Source of the DNA: an uncultured Pseudomonas sp. | GTDB lineage: Bacteria; Pseudomonadota; Gammaproteobacteria; Pseudomonadales; Pseudomonadaceae | DNA length: 56,821 bases | Direction of reading: 5' to 3' | NCBI RefSeq assembly: GCF_913777995.1 | Contig: NZ_CAJYVE010000047.1 | Location: 1-56,821, forward strand | Shown: one piece after another, positions 54,058 through 56,821 of the stretch | Layout: each line of letters begins with the position of its first letter | How positions within the stretch are numbered: the first letter of the stretch is position 1 | Translations under genes and position numbers: made by a program | The notes under the pieces: model-generated | Seen by the model: only the letters and a program-made list of their open reading frames with translations | Database searches by the model: none | Told to the model about the DNA's origin: nothing

Positions 54058-54279
54058 ATGCGCGTGCGCACCTGTCCGGAGCGGCGGACCGCTCGGTTCT
54101 TGGGGACTGCTCGGTGTGTGCGAAGCGCAGATGACGCGAGGGGGAGGAGTGGCGGGACTGCGGGCGATCCGTTCCAGGCCTTGTGCTTGCCAGCCCCCTC
54201 AGGTTAGACGGGTGGCTGGGGCAGCCGGGGCCGCCCGTCGGGCGGTGGCTGCGTCATGCGGGCGCGGTGTCGGGCGGTT

Positions 54280-55458
54280 TCACTTGGCCAGGTAGCGAAT
54301 GCCCTCGTCGAGGCCTTCAAGGGTCAGCGGGTACATGCGCTGTTCCACCAGGTCGCGGATGATGTGCGTCGAAGTGGTGTATTCCCAGGCATGCCGGGGG
54401 TAGGGGTTGATCCAGATGAGCTTGCGGAACTTGGCCATGAAGCGCTGCATCCACAGGTAGCCGGGCTCTTCGTTCCAGTGTTCGACGCTGCCGCCGGGCT
54501 GGCTGATCTCGTAGGGTGCCATGGCTGCGTCACCGACGAAGATCACCTTGTAGTCGGCGCCGTAGGTGTGCAGTACGTCCTGGGTAGCGATGCGCTCGGC
54601 GTTGCGGCGCAGGTTGTCCTTCCACAGGGTCTCGTACACGCAATTGTGAAAGTAGTAGTACTCCAGATGCTTGAACTCGGTCTTGCAGGCCGAGAACAGT
54701 TCTTCGCAGACCTTCACGTGGGCGTCCATCGAACCGCCGATGTCGAACAGCAACAGCAGCTTCACGGCGTTGCGGCGCTCCGGGCGCATCTGGATGTTCA
54801 ACAGACCGGCGTCGCGGGCGGTGTGCTCGATGGTGCCGTCCAGGTCGAGTTCTTCGGCAGCGCCTTCGCGGGCGAATTTGCGCAGGCGGCGCAGGGCCAC
54901 CTTGAGGTTGCGGGTGCCCAGTTCGACCTGGTCGTCGAGGTTGCGGTACTCGCGCTGTTCCCAGACCTTCACCGCCTTGCCCTGGCGCTGCCCGGCATCG
55001 CCGACGCGGATGCCCTCGGTATGGTAGCCGCCGGAACCGAACGGGCTGGTGCCGCCGGTGCCGATCCACTTGTTGCCGCCGGCGTGGCGTTCCTTCTGTT
55101 CGGCCAGGCGCTGCTTGAAGGCTTCCAGCAGCTTGTCGAGCCCGCCGAGGGACTGGATCTGCGCACGCTCCTCGGGCGTCAACGAACGCTCGAACTCCTT
55201 GCGCAGCCAGTCTTCGGGAATCAGTGCCTGCAGGGCCTCGTCCAGGTCCTGCAGGCCGTTGAAGTAGGCGCCGAAGGCGCGGTCGAACTTGTCGAAATGG
55301 CGCTCGTCCTTGACCAGGATCGCCCTGGCCAGGAAATAGAATTCATCGATGTTGGCGAACACCACACGCTGCTGCAAGGCCTCGATGAGGTCGAGCAGTT
55401 CGCGCAGCGAGACCGGCACCCTGGCGGCGCGCATTTCGTTGAACAGGTTGATCAGCAT
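54280..55458 (-). CDS. VWA domain protein (CoxE-like) paired with a MoxR ATPase
   Basis: A 392-residue protein with a helical N-terminal part and a C-terminal von Willebrand A domain. The metal-dependent adhesion motif, canonically DxSxS, reads DIGGS at residues 239-243, so the first Ser is Gly. A glycine-rich linker (IGTGGTSPFGSGG, ~132-144) precedes it. With the upstream MoxR ATPase (28-base gap) it should form a chaperone pair that remodels or inserts cofactors in a partner protein; the partner is not in the window. Confidence 0.9.
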   Translation of the reverse strand: MLINLFNEMRAARVPVSLRELLDLIEALQQRVVFANIDEFYFLARAILVKDERHFDKFDRAFGAYFNGLQDLDEALQALIPEDWLRKEFERSLTPEERAQIQSLGGLDKLLEAFKQRLAEQKERHAGGNKWIGTGGTSPFGSGGYHTEGIRVGDAGQRQGKAVKVWEQREYRNLDDQVELGTRNLKVALRRLRKFAREGAAEELDLDGTIEHTARDAGLLNIQMRPERRNAVKLLLLFDIGGSMDAHVKVCEELFSACKTEFKHLEYYYFHNCVYETLWKDNLRRNAERIATQDVLHTYGADYKVIFVGDAAMAPYEISQPGGSVEHWNEEPGYLWMQRFMAKFRKLIWINPYPRHAWEYTTSTHIIRDLVEQRMYPLTLEGLDEGIRYLAK

Positions 55459-55485
55459 GACGATGGGCCTTTGTCCGGGGTGCGC

Positions 55486-56331
<846 letters not shown>

Positions 56332-56423
56332 TGTCGGTCCTCGGATTAAAGGCGTGACTATAGCGCAAGGGCGCGTTGATTCGTGGCGGTGAGTCGCGGC
56401 TGGAACCGTTCCGACCTTAGCCA

Positions 56424-56566
56424 CAATACTGGTCAGTTAGGCCGGGTAGCAGCGGCTTCAGCTGCGAAGCGACCGCCTGTTCACACCAGATGCAGTGAAT
56501 TTCCTCGCGCTTTCGCGGCTAAAGCCGCTCCCACCGGGCCACATGCCGCTTAAGCGAACAGTATTG
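56424..56566. repeat. 143-bp dispersed repeat, copy B
   Basis: This copy matches 43049-43188 with about nine substitutions and one three-base insertion and has the same CAATACTG/CAGTATTG ends. A further partial end follows (GCCGCAATACTGATCTTTTAGACC, from 56575), as if another unit starts there and is degraded. It lies upstream of the MoxR gene. Confidence 0.85.
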
Positions 56567-56696
56567 GCTTTAGCCGCAATACTGATCTTTTAGACCAAAG
56601 CAATCCGATGTGGCGTCGCTTTTGCTTTTCAAGCACAGAACTTACAGACGCCGCCGAACGCGACTTCGGTGCAGGCCGAGTGGAGGTGTCATGGAA

Positions 56697-56807
56697 GGGG
56701 GTAAGCCGGCAGGGAAGCCGGCTTAGGCGCACTGGGCCAGGGACGGCCCATTGCGCCGACCCCCTGGAATGGCGCCGGAAGGAGGGAAGTCTGCCCGCAG
56801 GGCAGAC
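56697..56807 (+). other. Structured segment, candidate regulatory leader of a gene beyond the window
   Basis: An outer stem GGGGGT/ACCCCC (56697-56702/56759-56764) encloses two hairpins, AAGCCGGC/GCCGGCTT (56703-56724) and GGCGCACTGGGCC/GGCCCATTGCGCC (56726-56757, twelve of thirteen pairs), giving a three-way junction. Their loops read AGGGAA and AGGGAC. A third perfect hairpin follows at 56789-56807. The window then ends in CCAGGAGCA, which looks like a ribosome binding site. Confidence 0.5.
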
Positions 56808-56821
56808 CCAAGCCAGGAGCA

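Overview
The window reads as a chromosomal segment of a fluorescent pseudomonad, most likely the Pseudomonas putida group. The evidence is high GC coding sequence, the complete MtlR/MtlEFGK/MtlD/MtlYZ mannitol cluster typical of Pseudomonas, the dapA-bamC-MBL-purC-tRNA-Ser order, Pseudomonas REP-type repeats, and a FliA-type promoter in front of a chemoreceptor. Species cannot be fixed without a database comparison.

Layout. 1-1962: the 3' end of tRNA-Lys, a terminator, a repeat-containing TPR/Sel1-like protein on the minus strand and a small exported protein. 2125-11627: AraC-type MtlR followed by the polyol ABC transporter (mtlEFGK), mannitol 2-dehydrogenase (mtlD), xylulokinase (mtlY) and fructokinase (mtlZ). 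A perfect Crc/Hfq-type A-rich motif lies in the mtlE leader and a hairpin lies between mtlE and mtlF. 11703-15287: a PrpF-family isomerase and a large dCache chemoreceptor with a FliA-like promoter. 15335-24445: eight contiguous minus-strand genes (fused ABC permease-ATPase, PhyH-type dioxygenase, periplasmic binding protein, class II aldolase, flavin monooxygenase, RidA-like protein, DUF1028 protein, ArgE-like deacetylase). They diverge from a LysR regulator across a perfect palindrome. I could not match this set to a characterised pathway, and it is the best candidate here for an undescribed system.

24562-35740: mostly core genes: a DUF1176 protein, thioesterase-like protein, nadA, an M48 protease, a TusA-like protein, an AI-2E/PerM transporter, bcp, gcvR, dapA, bamC, an MBL hydrolase, purC and tRNA-Ser(CGA). 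35780-38730 is an accessory-looking stretch. It holds a 138-bp MITE-like element abutting a terminator, a soluble receptor-like protein with its signalling segment ahead of a Cache sensor, an orphan GvpU-like protein and a run of hairpins. 38731-56331: maeA, rnd, a YcgL protein, a hydroxyacid dehydrogenase, a nitroreductase, a YcgN-like protein, a TrmH-type methylase, copAB with a candidate cop box, yajD, a cyclic-nucleotide-binding protein, an S9 oligopeptidase, several small conserved proteins, a WbqC protein and a MoxR/VWA pair.

A 140-143 bp repeat with inverted CAATACTG ends occurs twice (43049 and 56424). The window ends in a strongly folded segment with two AGGGA hairpin loops, apparently the leader of a gene lying outside the window.
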